This document shows positions 1-12,420 of a DNA stretch of 64,000 bases, piece after piece. Source of the stretch: Craspedostauros australis (taxonomy: Eukaryota > Bacillariophyta > Bacillariophyceae > Mastogloiales > Achnanthaceae). Positions within the stretch are counted from its first letter, which is position 1. Each line of letters begins with the position of its first letter. Under the pieces are notes generated by a model. The model did no database searches, had not been told where the DNA came from, and worked only from the letters and a program-made list of their open reading frames with translations. Made by a program: the position numbers and the translations under genes. The stretch covers positions 3,752,504 through 3,816,503 of the forward strand of contig JAMXDE010000004.1 of NCBI GenBank assembly GCA_026770025.1, written 5' to 3'.

Positions 1-1977
1 TCGTAAGTTCTGACTGATTGCGTCATTGCTTGCGTGGTTGCTGCCCGTGATACAAACTTGGAGTGCAGTCGTACATGTAATACTTCATGCTTGTGCAGCA
101 TTCAACATCGCTGGTGCTTTGCTCTTTACTTCCTGCTGTGTATTATGTATTGTGCAATGTTTCATGCGCGCAACTTCCATGCAACACAATGGAACCTCAT
201 GTTGTCTTCATCTCACCATCTGTCTGCATCCTCCACTTGCGATCGGACGCTGCCGCGGGAACATTCTATGCACCAATTGATGCCCACGCACATTCACACC
301 CACGGTACGTAAATATATTAGATCATCGATGGTGGCTCGACGGGATCTCGACTGCGGGTCTTCGAATTCGTTGACATGGACAGTGATGTAAAGATCAACG
401 TGGGCATTGATGAGGACATGGGTGAGGAGCAACTGCCAATTCAAACACCAGCGAGGAATACGGAATGCATCTCAAGAGGGTCATTGAGCGTCAATATCCC
501 CATGTCGTCATTCGGACGCTTGCAATCGGAGCAGCAACCACACTCTTCTCCCATCAACGCCACCGAGGTCGCCCAGCACATCTTGCCGCTCTTCGACTAC
601 GCCTCAACGGTCATCCCACCTCAGTACTATAACTCCACGCGCGTCTTGTACCTAGCGACGGCGGGCATGCGATTGCTGGAGCCCGGCGAGCAGGAGGCAG
701 TCTACGACGCGCTGCACGCTGGATTGTTGCAGACGCCATCATTTGTCTTTCGTAACCTGCAACGCACTGATCTGCGGACGCTGAGCGGAGAGCTGGAGGG
801 ATTTTACGGTGCCATTGCGGTCAACTACCTCAAGGGCGTCATCAATACCAACCTCGAACTCACTGCAACAACAAACGAAGAGGAGGAAGCAGTCCAGGCG
901 CCATCCCGGCAGACTGACAAAATTGACGAACAACAGCAACAACCCTTGGGTGCACTCGACATGGGTGGAAGCTCCACCCAGATCGTGTTTTCCACCAGTG
1001 ACGGTAATGAGAATAGCGCTGCTGCGGGTTCCAATGACGGTGACCAAACCTGCGGAACGAATTATGATTACACGGCCGAGGCGGATGCCTGCGTTGCACC
1101 GGGCGCCCAGCCATCCACGCTGCAGCATGACAACTTCTTCAAGACTTCGTACCTGTCGTACGGAGTGGATCAGTTCCGCCACCGAATGTACCGCGCGTGG
1201 ATTGCCGAACGCCAACAGCAGCAGCAAGACGAACAGGACGAGGCGCGATGTGAGCAGCAACATGACGGCTCAGAGCAGCAGTGCCACAGCAACATAATAT
1301 TCAACCCATGCGGCAACCCAGGCAACGAGCAGGAATATGAAGGGCATGTATTCCTGGGCACTGGAAACGTGGACGCATGCGTTGCGCAGGTGAAACGCTT
1401 CATTCCGCATGCCAGTCTTCCACATGATGGCGATGCCGATTTCGAGACGGAACGCATGATCGGTGGCATTCAGCATCCGCCGATCCGAGGCAAGTTCCTG
1501 GCCATGTCTCTGTACTTCTTCGCGCTGGACAGCCTCCGCGTGTTCTCCGGAAACGAGATCTTGGAACGGACGTGGCCGACGCCGACCCTGAACGAGCTGC
1601 ACGACGCGTTGGACGGTCTGTGTTCGCGTTCCTGGCACGACGATCTGAGCATCACGACAACGGATCACCGCTTCACGCGCCCCACATCGCTGCCCCATCG
1701 GTGCATGGAGAGCGTCTACATGACCACCCTGCTGCGCCACGGATACGGCTTCGACCCCGAGTCGCGGGACATCACGTTCACATTCTTGGTGAACGACAGC
1801 GAGGTCGAATGGACGTTGGGTATGGCGCTGGCCATGCACGCCGCGCCACCAAGCGCCAACGTGAAGCCGAAGCGAGCCGACGACACAGCGCGACGCAACG
1901 CGACCTACCATCGCAAGGCCGCAGAATTCGTTGCGCATTCCGCCATCCACACGCACTTTTATCCGGAGAGTCTGTGA
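1..1977 (+). CDS. GDA1/CD39 family apyrase (nucleoside di/triphosphatase), 5' end outside window
   Basis: Hydrolyses nucleoside tri- and diphosphates, in this family usually in the secretory lumen or outside the cell. The main exon is 322-1977. Reading in frame upstream of the ATG at 376 gives IDGGSTGSR (from 325), the first apyrase conserved region, so that ATG is internal and not the start. Just before it an in-frame TAG overlaps a good splice acceptor (atattag, ending at 321), and a perfect donor GTAAGT lies at 3-8. I therefore infer an intron at 3-321 and earlier exons off the left edge. Other conserved regions follow in order: ATAGMRLL, LEGFYGAIAVNY, LGALDMGGSSTQIVF and YLSYGVDQF. A Gln/Glu-rich, low-complexity insert lies between region 5 and the Cys-containing NPCGNPG segment. 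The C terminus has VEWTLG, as in relatives, then a basic tail without a membrane segment. The family call is strong; the intron is inferred. Confidence 0.88.
3..321 (+). other. Probable intron of the apyrase gene
   Basis: Donor GTAAGT at 3-8 and acceptor ...ATTAG ending at 321, followed immediately by the codons for the first apyrase conserved region. The 319 bp between have stops in the downstream frame. No cDNA is available; the boundaries rest on motif continuity only. Confidence 0.6.
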
Positions 1978-2547
1978 TGCAATTGCAAACCGTGCTTGAG
2001 TGAATAACGTATAACGCAGTGTATGGTGTGGTATGGTATGGGAACTGTATGTTATTGTAGCAGACTTGTGTAATAGTCGTAGTATGGCACTATCTCTCTG
2101 AATCACTCGCGTTCGGTTGTGCAAGACGAAGCCGAACCCTGGGCGGATGAATGAACAGGAAAGATTGCACATCACGGACATGCTTGTTTCCTGCACAGGC
2201 GACGTGGGCTGACGTGTGAGTTTCTTCTTTGTGACGTCACACTTGAACAAGAACAGAACAAAGTTCGCGATTTTGGGACGCAACGCAACTGCAACAGATG
2301 GATGCAGTTGCATTACATTCCAGAAGCAACACGCAGATCAACAATGAGACAGAGCGGAAGGATAGATGCACAATTGCAATACTCAACCGACCGATCTGGA
2401 TTGAAGGCTCCGTCATAAAATCCAAACTCATCAAGGTGATAATAGCAGATATCATCCCCTGCAATCTCCACCACTCCATACTGGATTCAACTAGTAGAGT
2501 CTGACTATACAAGGACTATACAAGGACTATACAAGGACTACACAAGG
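1978..2547. other. Intergenic spacer and PEPC 5' leader
   Basis: 570 bp between the apyrase stop and the PEP carboxylase ATG. No convincing ORF or RNA gene was seen. The last 45 bp are the tandem repeat listed separately. Confidence 0.6.
2503..2546 (+). repeat. Four 11-bp tandem repeats abutting the PEPC start codon
   Basis: Three perfect copies of GACTATACAAG and a fourth with one change (GACTACACAAG) run from 2503 to 2546, one base before the ATG at 2548. The array lies in the 5' leader or core promoter, so copy number could affect transcription or translation start; that is inference. Confidence 0.9.
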
Positions 2548-5500
2548 ATGATCTCCAGAATGATCTGCATGAGGCATGGCCGCGCCATCGGCGGAGCCGC
2601 CGCCTCTCGCATCATGGCGTTGCGCCACCCCGTGCGTTCCACCACAGCAACCGCAACAACGGCGCTCACGTCGCTGCGCACCTTGAGCAGCATGCGAGAG
2701 CCGCTGTCCCTGTTCGAACGCAACGACGCCGACAATGGCGCGCCGCAATCCGCCGCACACGACTACGACGCCATCCTGCGCAAGGACGTGCGCACCATGG
2801 GCAGCCTGCTGGGCGAGATCATCCGCAAATCGGAGGGCGATCACATCCTGCATCTCATCGAGGAACTGCGCGGCAAGGCCAAGGCCTGGCGCGAGGAGGG
2901 CAACGCCGAGGCCTTCGAGAGCCTCACGCAGGCCTGTTCCAAGCTCACGACGAAGGAGCTTCACGTCATCGCAAGGGCCTTCACGCACTTTCTGGCCATG
3001 GCCAATGCGGCAGAATCGCATCATCGCGTCCGCGTCGTCAACCAGCGCAAGCAGTACGATGGCGCGCAGAGCGAGGACATCAATGCTCTGTTCAACAAGG
3101 ACGATTCGTGCGTTGGGGTCCTGCAGGATCTCATCCATGTCCACCATCTCACGCCGCAGAAGGTCGCCGAGCAGCTGGCGGAACAGCAGGTCGAGCTCGT
3201 TCTCACGGCGCATCCTACCGAAGTCAATCGCAAGACGACTTTGGAGAAGCAATGGAGGATTCAGAAGGTACGTATTTAATATGCATGCTTGCATACATGC
3301 TTGCATGTATCGGTGGTTGGTGGACTTGCTTGTTGGTCTACGTATTAATGAGATATCTGTGATCATTACAACGTGGTGTTGAGCTCTGCCAGACCTTTCA
3401 ATCAAATATTAATTTATTTGGGATCGTCGTCATCATTCATTCATGATGCCTTCGAAGCATGCAAACGCCTGGACCGATGCATTCACTCGCTCACTCACTC
3501 ACTCACTCGACCTCCCATTCAACCACCCAATCATGTCCAATCATGTCCAACAACCAGATTCTCAACATGACGGACGAGCTGCGATTCCGCAACACCAGCA
3601 CCAAGTACGAGGAGAAGCAACTGGACGACGCCTTGAAGCGCGAGCTCTCCTCCCTCTGGTTGTCCGACGAGGTCTCGCGCACCAAACCCACGCCCGAAGG
3701 CGAGGCCGAACGCGGCACGCTCATCATCGAGAACGTCCTGTGGGAGGCCCTGCCCACCTTCCTGCGCAAACTCAATGCGACGCTCGAAGCCCATTCGCCC
3801 GAGGCCCGGTTGCCGCTCACGGCCGCGCCCCTCATCTTCTCCAGCTGGATGGGTGGAGACCGCGACGGCAATCCCAACGTCACGGCCCGCACGACGCAGA
3901 CGGTGTGTCTCAGACAGCGTGCGCAGGCGGCCTGGCTCATAAGGCGGGACATGCAGCGGTTGGAACGCGAGCTGTCCCTCACGTCGTGCTCGGACGAGCT
4001 GCACGAGGTCATCCGCGGCGACCGCACGCGCGAGCCATACCGCACCTTGATCCGCCGCATCGTTGCCAAGCTGAAGCGCACGCAGCAGTGGGCCGTGGAG
4101 CAGGGCAAGCTCACGCAGAGCAGCGCGGAGCATTACGCCATCCAGCAACCCAACACGACGGTGAGCGATGGCACCAGCGTCTACCTTGACAAGCAGGACC
4201 TTCTCGATGAGCTCCTCCTCATGCACCGCTCGCTGTGCGACATGGGTGACGACCTGCATGCGGATGGATTGCTGACGGACATCCTGGCGAACGTGTCGTC
4301 CTTCGGCCTCACGATGGCGAAGCTCGACATCCGCCAGGAATCGGATCGTCACCAGGAAGCGCTCGATGCCATCACTCGCTATCTGGGACTGGGCAGCTAC
4401 GACCAGTGGGACGAAGACACGAAGCTCAACTGGCTGCAGCAGCAGCTCAGCTCCAAGCGTCCCCTCATCCGTCCGGGTGCCTGGAACGAGCACAAGGACA
4501 TCTTCTCCGACACCGCCATCGACACCCTGGAGACCTTCCAGATGATCGCGCACCAGTTCGAAGGCAGCCTCGGTGCCTACGTCATCAGCCAATGCACGAG
4601 CGCCAGCGACATCCTCGCGGTGCTCCTTCTGCAGCGCGATGCCGGAGTCGCCAAGCCTCTGCGCGTCGTGCCGCTGTTCGAAACGTTGGATGATCTGGAT
4701 GGTGCCACCGACACCATGCGCACCCTCTTCCAAACGCCAGCCTACACGGGCAGCATCGGCGGCAAGCAGGAGGTCATGATCGGGTACTCCGATTCCGCCA
4801 AGGATGCCGGTCGCATGGCCGCGAGCTGGGCGCAGTACGAAACGCAGGAGGCGTTGGCCAAGCTGGCACGTGACATGGGCGTCGACATGACCTTCTTCCA
4901 CGGCAAGGGCGGCACGGTTGGCAGGGGTGGCAATCCACAAACCTTCCTGGCCATCTTGGCGCACGCCCCGGGCACCATCAACGGCCAATTCCGCGTGACG
5001 GAACAAGGCGAGATGATCCACCAGAACTTCGGTCACAAGGATAGGGCCGAGCGCACCATGGACATCTACACGGCGGCCGTCTTGGCCGAGAAGCTCGCCG
5101 AGCGACCCACACCGACGAAGGAGTGGCGCGACATGATGTCCCGACTGTCGGAGATCAGCTGCGACGCTTACCGCAAGGTCGTGCGCGAAGACGATCGATT
5201 CGTTCCCTACTTCCGTTCCGCCACGCCCGAGCTCGAGCTGTCGAATCTGAACATCGGCTCGCGGCCAGCCAAGCGCAAAGCGTCCGGCGGCGTCGAAAGT
5301 CTGCGGGCGATCCCGTGGAACTTCTCCTGGACTCAGACCCGCCTCAACCTTCCCACGTGGCTTGGAATCGGCCAGGCGATCGATGAGGTGCTGCAGTCAC
5401 CCGATGCTGACAAGCTCAAGGACATGTACAAGAACTGGGGGTCATTCCGCACGACCATCGATCTGGTGGAGATGGTCCTCGCCAAATCAGAGCCAGGCAT

Positions 5501-5813
5501 CGCGGCGCACTACGACAACCAGCTGGTCAAGGACCCGAAGGCTCAGGAGCTCGGCAACGAAGTGCGTAAACTGCACCGGTCGACGGAGCAGGCCATCCTC
5601 AGCCTGACGGGACACGAGGTGCTCAGCGAGAACAACACCGTGCTGAGACGCCTGCTGCAGGTTCGCAACCCGTACGTCGATGTCCTCAATGTCCTGCAGG
5701 CAGAGACCCTGCAACGAATCCGAGAACCTCATGAGAAGGAAGACAAGATGCTGAAGGATGCCCTGCTCACCACGATCACTGGAATCGCGAACGGAATGGG
5801 AAACACAGGTTAG
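2548..5813 (+). CDS. PEPC: Phosphoenolpyruvate carboxylase, probably mitochondrial
   Basis: Makes oxaloacetate from PEP and bicarbonate (anaplerosis, possible C4-type carbon handling). Exon 1 is 2548-3267 and exon 2 is 3558-5813, joined phase 0 through donor GTACGT and acceptor CAACCAG; 991 aa, slightly longer than the usual 880-970. Active-site motifs are intact: LTAHPTEVNRKT before the splice, SSWMGGDRDGNPN, LDIRQES, GYSDSAKDAGR, FFHGKGGTVGRGG, QGEMIHQNFG, and the C-terminal NTG ending. The first 60 residues are rich in Arg, Ser, Thr and Ala with almost no acidic residues, typical of a mitochondrial presequence; diatoms are known to have a mitochondrial PEPC isoform. The plant N-terminal regulatory phospho-serine motif is not seen. 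The start is the first ATG after a tandem-repeat leader and gives the presequence. Family certain; location inferred. Confidence 0.96.
3268..3557 (+). other. PEPC intron
   Basis: 290 bp with donor GTACGT and acceptor CCAG. It interrupts the protein directly after RIQK; exon 2 resumes with ILNMTDELR, restoring the family alignment. It contains a CACT microsatellite near 3484-3512 and a TGCATG/CATGCA-rich palindromic stretch near 3281-3310. Confidence 0.9.
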
Positions 5814-8800
5814 ATGCCGACGAGAAAAGAGATGAATGGCGGTTCAAAGAGGCGGCAGAAATGAATGCTGTGTACTGGAGGCTGCAAAAAGTGAAGCACG
5901 GCTTCACACAACTTTTTCTCCAGCAACCACGACTCCTGGTTCATGTTCCTGCATCACGTCTCGTCACCACCGCAGCGGCAGGCAAGACAGGTGGCTGTCG
6001 AGTGCGCTGCTCGTGCCTGCACGCGATGGCGAGGTCATGTGTGGCGGTGTGATCTGTCCGGTTCCATGATGCGCGTTGATCGTACATGTACTTGTGCCAC
6101 ACCGATACTACAGGCACGAACAATGCACGTGTACCACACCATAATCGCACCCCAGAGTAGAGGGACGGCTGCCGGCATCGCTTGGGTAGTGGGGCGGCAC
6201 AAGCAGGACCACTCCCCGAATACAATAAGCAAATGTAGAACGCCGATGTTAGATGACGCTTCTTTGTTGCCACCACGGGATCATGGCAGCATCAAAACAA
6301 TACTTCAACAATTCCAGTCTAGTGCACATGCTTCGTATTCCACAAGCCAAGATTCGCCTCTTGGCTCCAATAATACTTGATCAAACAGGTACCGCCATGT
6401 TTCTGTCATGACCCATCACGAAAAGCTGCGATTCGGTCAATGGGCGCAGACTGCGGGAAGAGTCAAGCCCTCCGCGGAAGATTCCGACCATCATGGTTGG
6501 AACGCCTCTGCGCCAGACACGATTGTTGTCTTGGGTGGGTTTGTCAATGGCTATCATCAAATGCGAAAAATCCTCCGAGGCCTGCATCATCATCAACAAC
6601 AACAACAACGATGAATGTCATTCGATGAGCAGGTGGAACAGGCGGAGCAGATGGGGCCAGTCGGGACGAACATGCGAACGACCTCAAGTACAAGAACAAG
6701 AACAACCCGAAGCAGAAGCTCTGAGTATACTCAAGGCAGGTGATGAAGCGAAACGCTGCGCGCAAGTACGTCCTGGGTCAGAAGAGCACAGCAAGCACGG
6801 ATAGAGTATTCTGGAGCGCCTTGCGCAGGGCAGAGTGAGCGTTCTATCGGCACAGGCGCTCCATGTGCAACGGAGCCGCTTGGTTGGAGTGGCGCAGTAC
6901 CGGAAGAATGCCATGGGGCCACGGGTTCGGCTGAGGCATAGATGCAGGAACATGCACAGAACTGTTAATGATGGTTTTGGGCGTGTGGGTTCGGGCGAGA
7001 GAAACCTGTCGGAATGGGGCAGAACTGGAAACGATGTGGGAGGATTGCTTTGGGCCTGTGAGGAAATGCGCGGGTCGCCTTCCCTTCAGTGGCTGTCCGC
7101 ATTTTCGTGTGCCCAAGCCCACCGCCCTGCATCGATGCTCGCACCACCACCCTCCCAGGATACGCAACCGTCATCATTGGCGCCACTCGCGATCGTCAGG
7201 CGAGGGATGCTGGTGCGACATGATCATCCAATTTTTTTGTGATGATCGAGTTTGGCCGGGAGGACAGATGAGGATCTAATCTGTCACGGTCACCTCCTTC
7301 CGTCTCCATCCATGGCGCGATCTTTAGTGATGGTGACAGTCACGCACCAGCCAACCTTTCCGAGTAAGCGGAAACAAGCTGGATGGCAATCCCAGTGATG
7401 TTTTCACGTCCTTGGGCAAGATATCAGCAAGACAGACTATACTCCCCACCACAGTCACGATAAATGAAGACACGATCGCAGACACGCAATCGCCAAACTG
7501 ACTCCATTGGAGGATAGGAATGGGTTTACGGACGAGCACCACACCAAGACAGGATGGAGCGAGAGATGCCAGCGGCAGGGATCGTTCTGGTAGCTTCTCA
7601 CCAGTTCCCCCTATCTTGCGCGACTCTCTGCATTCTTCCATGGGTGTCTCCTCGCCAGGATTGGCACCAAACTCCCACCACTGCTCGGCCCTGCCACAGC
7701 ACACTTGCCATGCTGTATAGCACAGTAAAAATAGTGCCTGTACCTCGTGCCAATCTCAGATGATTCCACACCCAAATAATCCCCCGAAACGAACCATCCA
7801 GACACTAACTCCTGCAATGTGCCAGCAAGGCAGTTTGTGCCTTGGCCTTTGTGGACAACGAGCACACAAGTACAAGTACAAGCACCAACACCAACACCAA
7901 CAAACACGCAAGTATAGTATTCTACAAGAGAGCACGAGTACTCGCAGTCGCACGGGTGTTTGTCACATTGTCCTCTTTCGCGCTCGTAGCTTGCATGGGC
8001 CGTGCAACGGAACCTATGAAGACTTGGTTCCCTTTTCGTGCCCTGTTCCGTTCCTGACACCAACGCCACGTTAAGTTTTTAACCACCGAGATCACAATTA
8101 TCGCCCAAGCAGGTGCAGCTTCCAACATTGTACTCTCTACAGTTATCATCAACAAGCCTCCACATTTGACGTCGACATTTGGTTGTGGAAACAGTACCCC
8201 AAATCCATGGTGCTCAGTTATTCTTCATGTGGACATTCCTTGCGGGGAGAAGAAGCCTTGGACGAGAAAGGACTCCGTCACATGCAGCCAACAGCCACGT
8301 GCATCCAGAAACACTCTCGTGCCCATCCACATGTGGACGATTGCATGCCATGGTGCGAGTGTGACAAACGGGCTACTTACTCGTCTCATTCATCACTTCC
8401 GTGACTCTCTATCGTTGCTCTCAACAAACAGAAGGGTAAAGTTGTGTGGGACAAACAGAGGAGAAAGGCTGTTTCGACGATGCGGAATGGCGAGAACGTT
8501 TATCAACTCAGCAAAATAGCCCAGTCTCGCCCACACTGCACAAGGAGTCGAGATCACAGGAAACCATGACCAACTTTGTCCCTATGATGAGCAATTGTCC
8601 GAGTAACATTACCATCATGTTGTGGTCGGTGAAATGTCCGCACGATCATTGACATTCTGTATAGGTAGTTGACGCTCATCGCCTTGTTCGCCTATCTGCA
8701 ACCAACGCTTCGCAACGCTGCTTTGAATGTCCAACAGCGATTCCATCCAAGAACAGAAAAATAACAATGGCAATAATAACAATGTCAACCGCGACAAAGA

Positions 8801-10102
8801 ACGACTGTTGTGTCTTGGTAGTCACGTAAATACTTCTACGCTGACCGGCCAATGCAACTAATGAGAAGCTCACAGTTCTCGTTTTATTGACGAAACACTT
8901 TCATGCACGAGCGACACACACTTTTTCTCCTGTTGCTTCTCCAATTCCGAGACACAGAGCACCTGCCTTCCGCCTTCTGCTCTTGTCGGTTGTCGCCATG
9001 TACGCAGGGCCAGCATTCGAACTACTATCTAACAATACTCACTCGTGTCCGCCACTCAGGGCTTCCCTTGGTGCTATCAAACCAAGACCGTTGCGCTACT
9101 CAGCGCTCCATGATGCGCGAGGTTGATGTTTCTTTCATGATTGTGTGACATGATAAAAGCACGTCCGCGGGTTTGGATGAGCCGATGAGCGGATGACGTT
9201 GTGTGGGAGCGCTAGTGCAAATGGAGGCTTCGATGAATGAATGGTTGTCGTTGGCGCTGCCGATGCCTTGGGTTGCTGCCGTTGTTTCAGTTGCCTACTA
9301 TTACTGGCGGTGGTGACGGATGAACATAGTCGTACGAGCTGCTCGTACATGCCTCGTGGAGCATAACAGCGGTGGTTCGAAACTTCAGGAGAGGCTGGTT
9401 AAACGACAATCATAGTCAAGGAAGCCCGGACCGGTTGCTGGTGCGGCGCATGTTCTTCGTTCCTCCTTGGTTTGGCATCCCTCATCTTTTCCTCCCGCTG
9501 GTCCATGCTCAATACACGAGGGCGATGCAACGAGAAACGAAGCCTCAGAAGCCTCCGAAGCCCTAACATTTCTCAACCCACCATCCGATTGACAGAAGGA
9601 CATCAGTCCCTCATTCGTTCTTGTGGGACATCTCTGCTACCTGTCTTCGCCTCTTTTTGTGCCTCTGCCAATACGCCGACTTTTCGTCACAAATGCCGAA
9701 GAGGACCCTCCGCGACTGCCATACAGCCGCCACTCGTCCACGTACCACACCACCGCGCTTCCGCTCGACACGGCTCTGCCGCTCAGGCCGGTGGTCTTCT
9801 GGTACCACAATCACGACAGCCACCGTAATCACAACCACAATCACAATCACAGCCGCAACCGCGTCGACAACCACAATCACAATCGCTCTTTCACACTCGG
9901 GTCCACAACTAGATTCACATTCACCACCACGATCGCGTGATGCCAACCGCGGGCATCTCTCTGCAGCCATTCGCGACATCCACGATCACCGATCGCTCAT
10001 TTGTGCAGGCGAGACCTTCGCACAAATAACATTGCCGACACCTTTGCCCGCACAGGTGCCATACAATTCCTCTTACGCACCAGCAAACCACAACGAAACG
10101 AG
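5814..10102. other. 4.3-kb gene-poor spacer
   Basis: No recognisable protein, tRNA or rRNA. Short open frames on both strands (for example 126 codons at 7324-7704 minus and 122 codons at 9611-9979 minus) look like chance frames or simple-sequence translation. Low-complexity patches: CAA/CAT repeats near 6580-6610, ACAAGT/CAACAC repeats near 7860-7910, and CACAATCA-type repeats near 9805-9890 that probably form the distal promoter or leader of the DUF6824 gene. A multi-exon gene with short exons could be missed. Confidence 0.5.
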
Positions 10103-12420
10103 ATGATGAACAGACCTGCTCCAGACGATGATGACAACGACAATGATGCCGTCGGAAAGGGGATTGCATCGGTCGAGACCTCTACCGGAGGCAAGCACGT
10201 TGGCTTGCCATCCTCGTCGATGGCGGAAACGGCAACTGCGGCGGCTTCATCGTCGTCATCGCTGTCATCATCGAAAACGACGACCGATACGCAGCAAGTG
10301 GAGTACATCGAAGACATCCGACCCCAGGACGTGCTCCTTGGTCGAGGAGCTGGGCCAAACGAGCATCCTGGCAACGTTGCGTTTCGAATGATGGTGAAGC
10401 AGCACAAGAAGCGATACGTGAAGACAAACAATCGCAAGGTCAAGAACACAATTGCGCATGAAGTGATCACATTCATTCGGAAGAACCGAGGTCGGTTCCT
10501 CGAAAAGGCGACAGGCCCGCAGGGTGGAGAGCTGTACGTCGAAGCACATTCAAGGATCGGTAAGTTTTTGTGTCGCTGCTCCGGTATTCCTGGGAGAATG
10601 ATTCGAAATTGGTTGGTTGATTGGCTGATTGTTGGGCTGTCGCAGGCTTGGACAGTGTAATTGGTTGATGGGGCGATGTGAATGCCCCGAAGATCTCGGT
10701 GATCGTCACGTTCGAAGGATCGCAAGGGTTGAGAGGAAGCGCACACTTCTCGAAATGATGTTGAACTGATCACATCGGAATTCGGCAAGTACCCGCGTCC
10801 GCTAGGTCCAGGCTGCCCATTGTGCCAATTGTGGAGCACGTGGGAACAAGCGTACTAGTATACAGAAGCATGAACACGTAAATGCACACATGCACACATG
10901 CATTGCTCAAATGCCAAGCGATGAATCATCACATGTTTCGTCACGATGCACCATGTTTGGATGTACAAAGCTGATACCGGCAATGCCCCATATTCCCCTC
11001 TTCTCACCAACTCATGCTGTACCGACATACTCGTCATCTCTGACTCTCGGCTCTTGAATCTCCTCGCTGGCCATGCTATCCACACCATGCCATACCATGC
11101 CAACAAATGCTCCTCCCAGTCCTAGAGAAAACGAAACAGGCACTCAGGCATGTTGACCGTGGAAGTATCAACGCAGGTGTCAGCGGATCGAACCCCGCTG
11201 ACGATCCAAACGCCATGAGCGATTCATGCACCAAAGAAGGCAACCTCATGGCGGAGGCATTGGCGTTGGCAACATCGGATGGCGGGAAGGGCATCACGCC
11301 AACCAACCTGCCCTTACATATGCAGAATCTCGCCTCGCAATCCATCCACAAGGTTCCATCACCAAAGACACAGCTTTTCACGAACGCATCAATCACTGCC
11401 GCGTTGTCGCAGCCAGGACAGCCTGCGCTTCCACCACAGGCACTCCAATTCGGCTCCACCGCATCGAATGCAGTTGGTTTGCGGAAGTCGTCTCTTGAAG
11501 ACATAACGCATTCCAGGATGCTGCAGGCTGAGATACTGGCCAGACAAAGACAGCAACTGCTGCAACAACAACAGCACACGATGCAAGGTCGTGAAGAAAA
11601 TCAGGTTCATCAACTTCAGCACCCGAAGAGAGACCAGGAACAATCGCAGCATCCAAAGCATCACGAACCACAAGGACAGCAGGCACAGCTGCACGCGCAG
11701 ATTCGAGCCTTGCTTCTCAACCAACAGGCCAACGTTTCTCCAGGAAGCAGCGGTCTGGATTCAGTGCAACGTCTTCTGGAATCGACTGAGAGAATACGTC
11801 AGATCGATGCATTGCTGATGAACTCATTAAATCCTTCTCAGCAACCGAACGCGCAATCGCATGCAACGGTACCAACATCGTCGGTGGCGGCGGCAACACC
11901 GACAATGCCTGCGGCAGCTGCGGCTGCCAGTGCACAGCCGCGCCAAGATGCGGTATCTGCTCTTGTCACATCGGCGTCCATGCAAATGGCTCTGCGCCTG
12001 GGCATCTTGTCACTGTCCGCAGCGGCAGGAAATGGGCATGGTACGCCATTGGCACAAAGTGCCGCAACTGGGACAGCAACGACTGCGACGGCACTTCAGA
12101 CCCCAAACACAAACCCAGCCTCAACCTCAAACTCAGCCACTGCGGCATCTCTGCTTCGGCAGGCACAGGCATTGGGTACATCCAATCCACTGGCGCAAGT
12201 CGGTGGAGTTCCGGGTGCATTATCACTTGCTCATGGTGTCGTACATTCACCCACTCCAGCAACATCAACCTCCACGCCCGGATTGGCGCTGGGCTTGCCA
12301 CCAGCTCCAGCATCCACACAGGCAACAGACATGCCTGGAGCAACAAGTCATTCAACCCAGGACGGCGAACAGGCAAGGCAGGATCTGCTTGAGAGGCTGA
12401 GACGAATCCGTGACGCGTAG
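10103..12420 (+). CDS. DUF6824-domain protein, two exons, Gln/Ala-rich C terminus
   Basis: Function unknown; domain-bearing proteins are abundant in diatoms and sometimes suggested to be nuclear or regulatory. Exon 1 is 10103-10559 and exon 2 is 11120-12420; donor GTAAGT at 10560 and acceptor CCCAG ending at 11119 join in phase 1, giving 585 aa. The join is supported by domain continuity: exon 1 carries DVLLGRGAGPNEHPGN and GRFLEK and ends in EAHSRI, exon 2 opens with VLEKTKQALRHV, the usual end of the domain. The N terminus is acidic then Ser/Thr-rich. After the domain come about 400 residues of low-complexity Gln, Ala, Ser and Thr, with a charged Gln-rich stretch that may form coiled coil. 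The ATG at 10103 (doubled) is the first in frame; no ATG lies upstream in the open frame. Gene confident, role unknown. Confidence 0.88.
10560..11119 (+). other. Intron of the DUF6824 gene
   Basis: 560 bp, GTAAGT donor, pyrimidine-rich CTCCTCCCAG acceptor. Splitting the codon 1+2 restores a valine in the middle of the domain. Confidence 0.85.

Noticed and set aside
1270-2313. 347-codon minus frame
   Set aside because: Mostly antisense of the apyrase exon, and no recognisable motif.
3531-5036. 501-codon minus frame
   Set aside because: Antisense of PEP carboxylase exon 2.
9611-9979. Minus frame with long Val/Ile runs resembling membrane segments
   Set aside because: Arises from CACAATCA-type simple sequence in the region before the DUF6824 gene.
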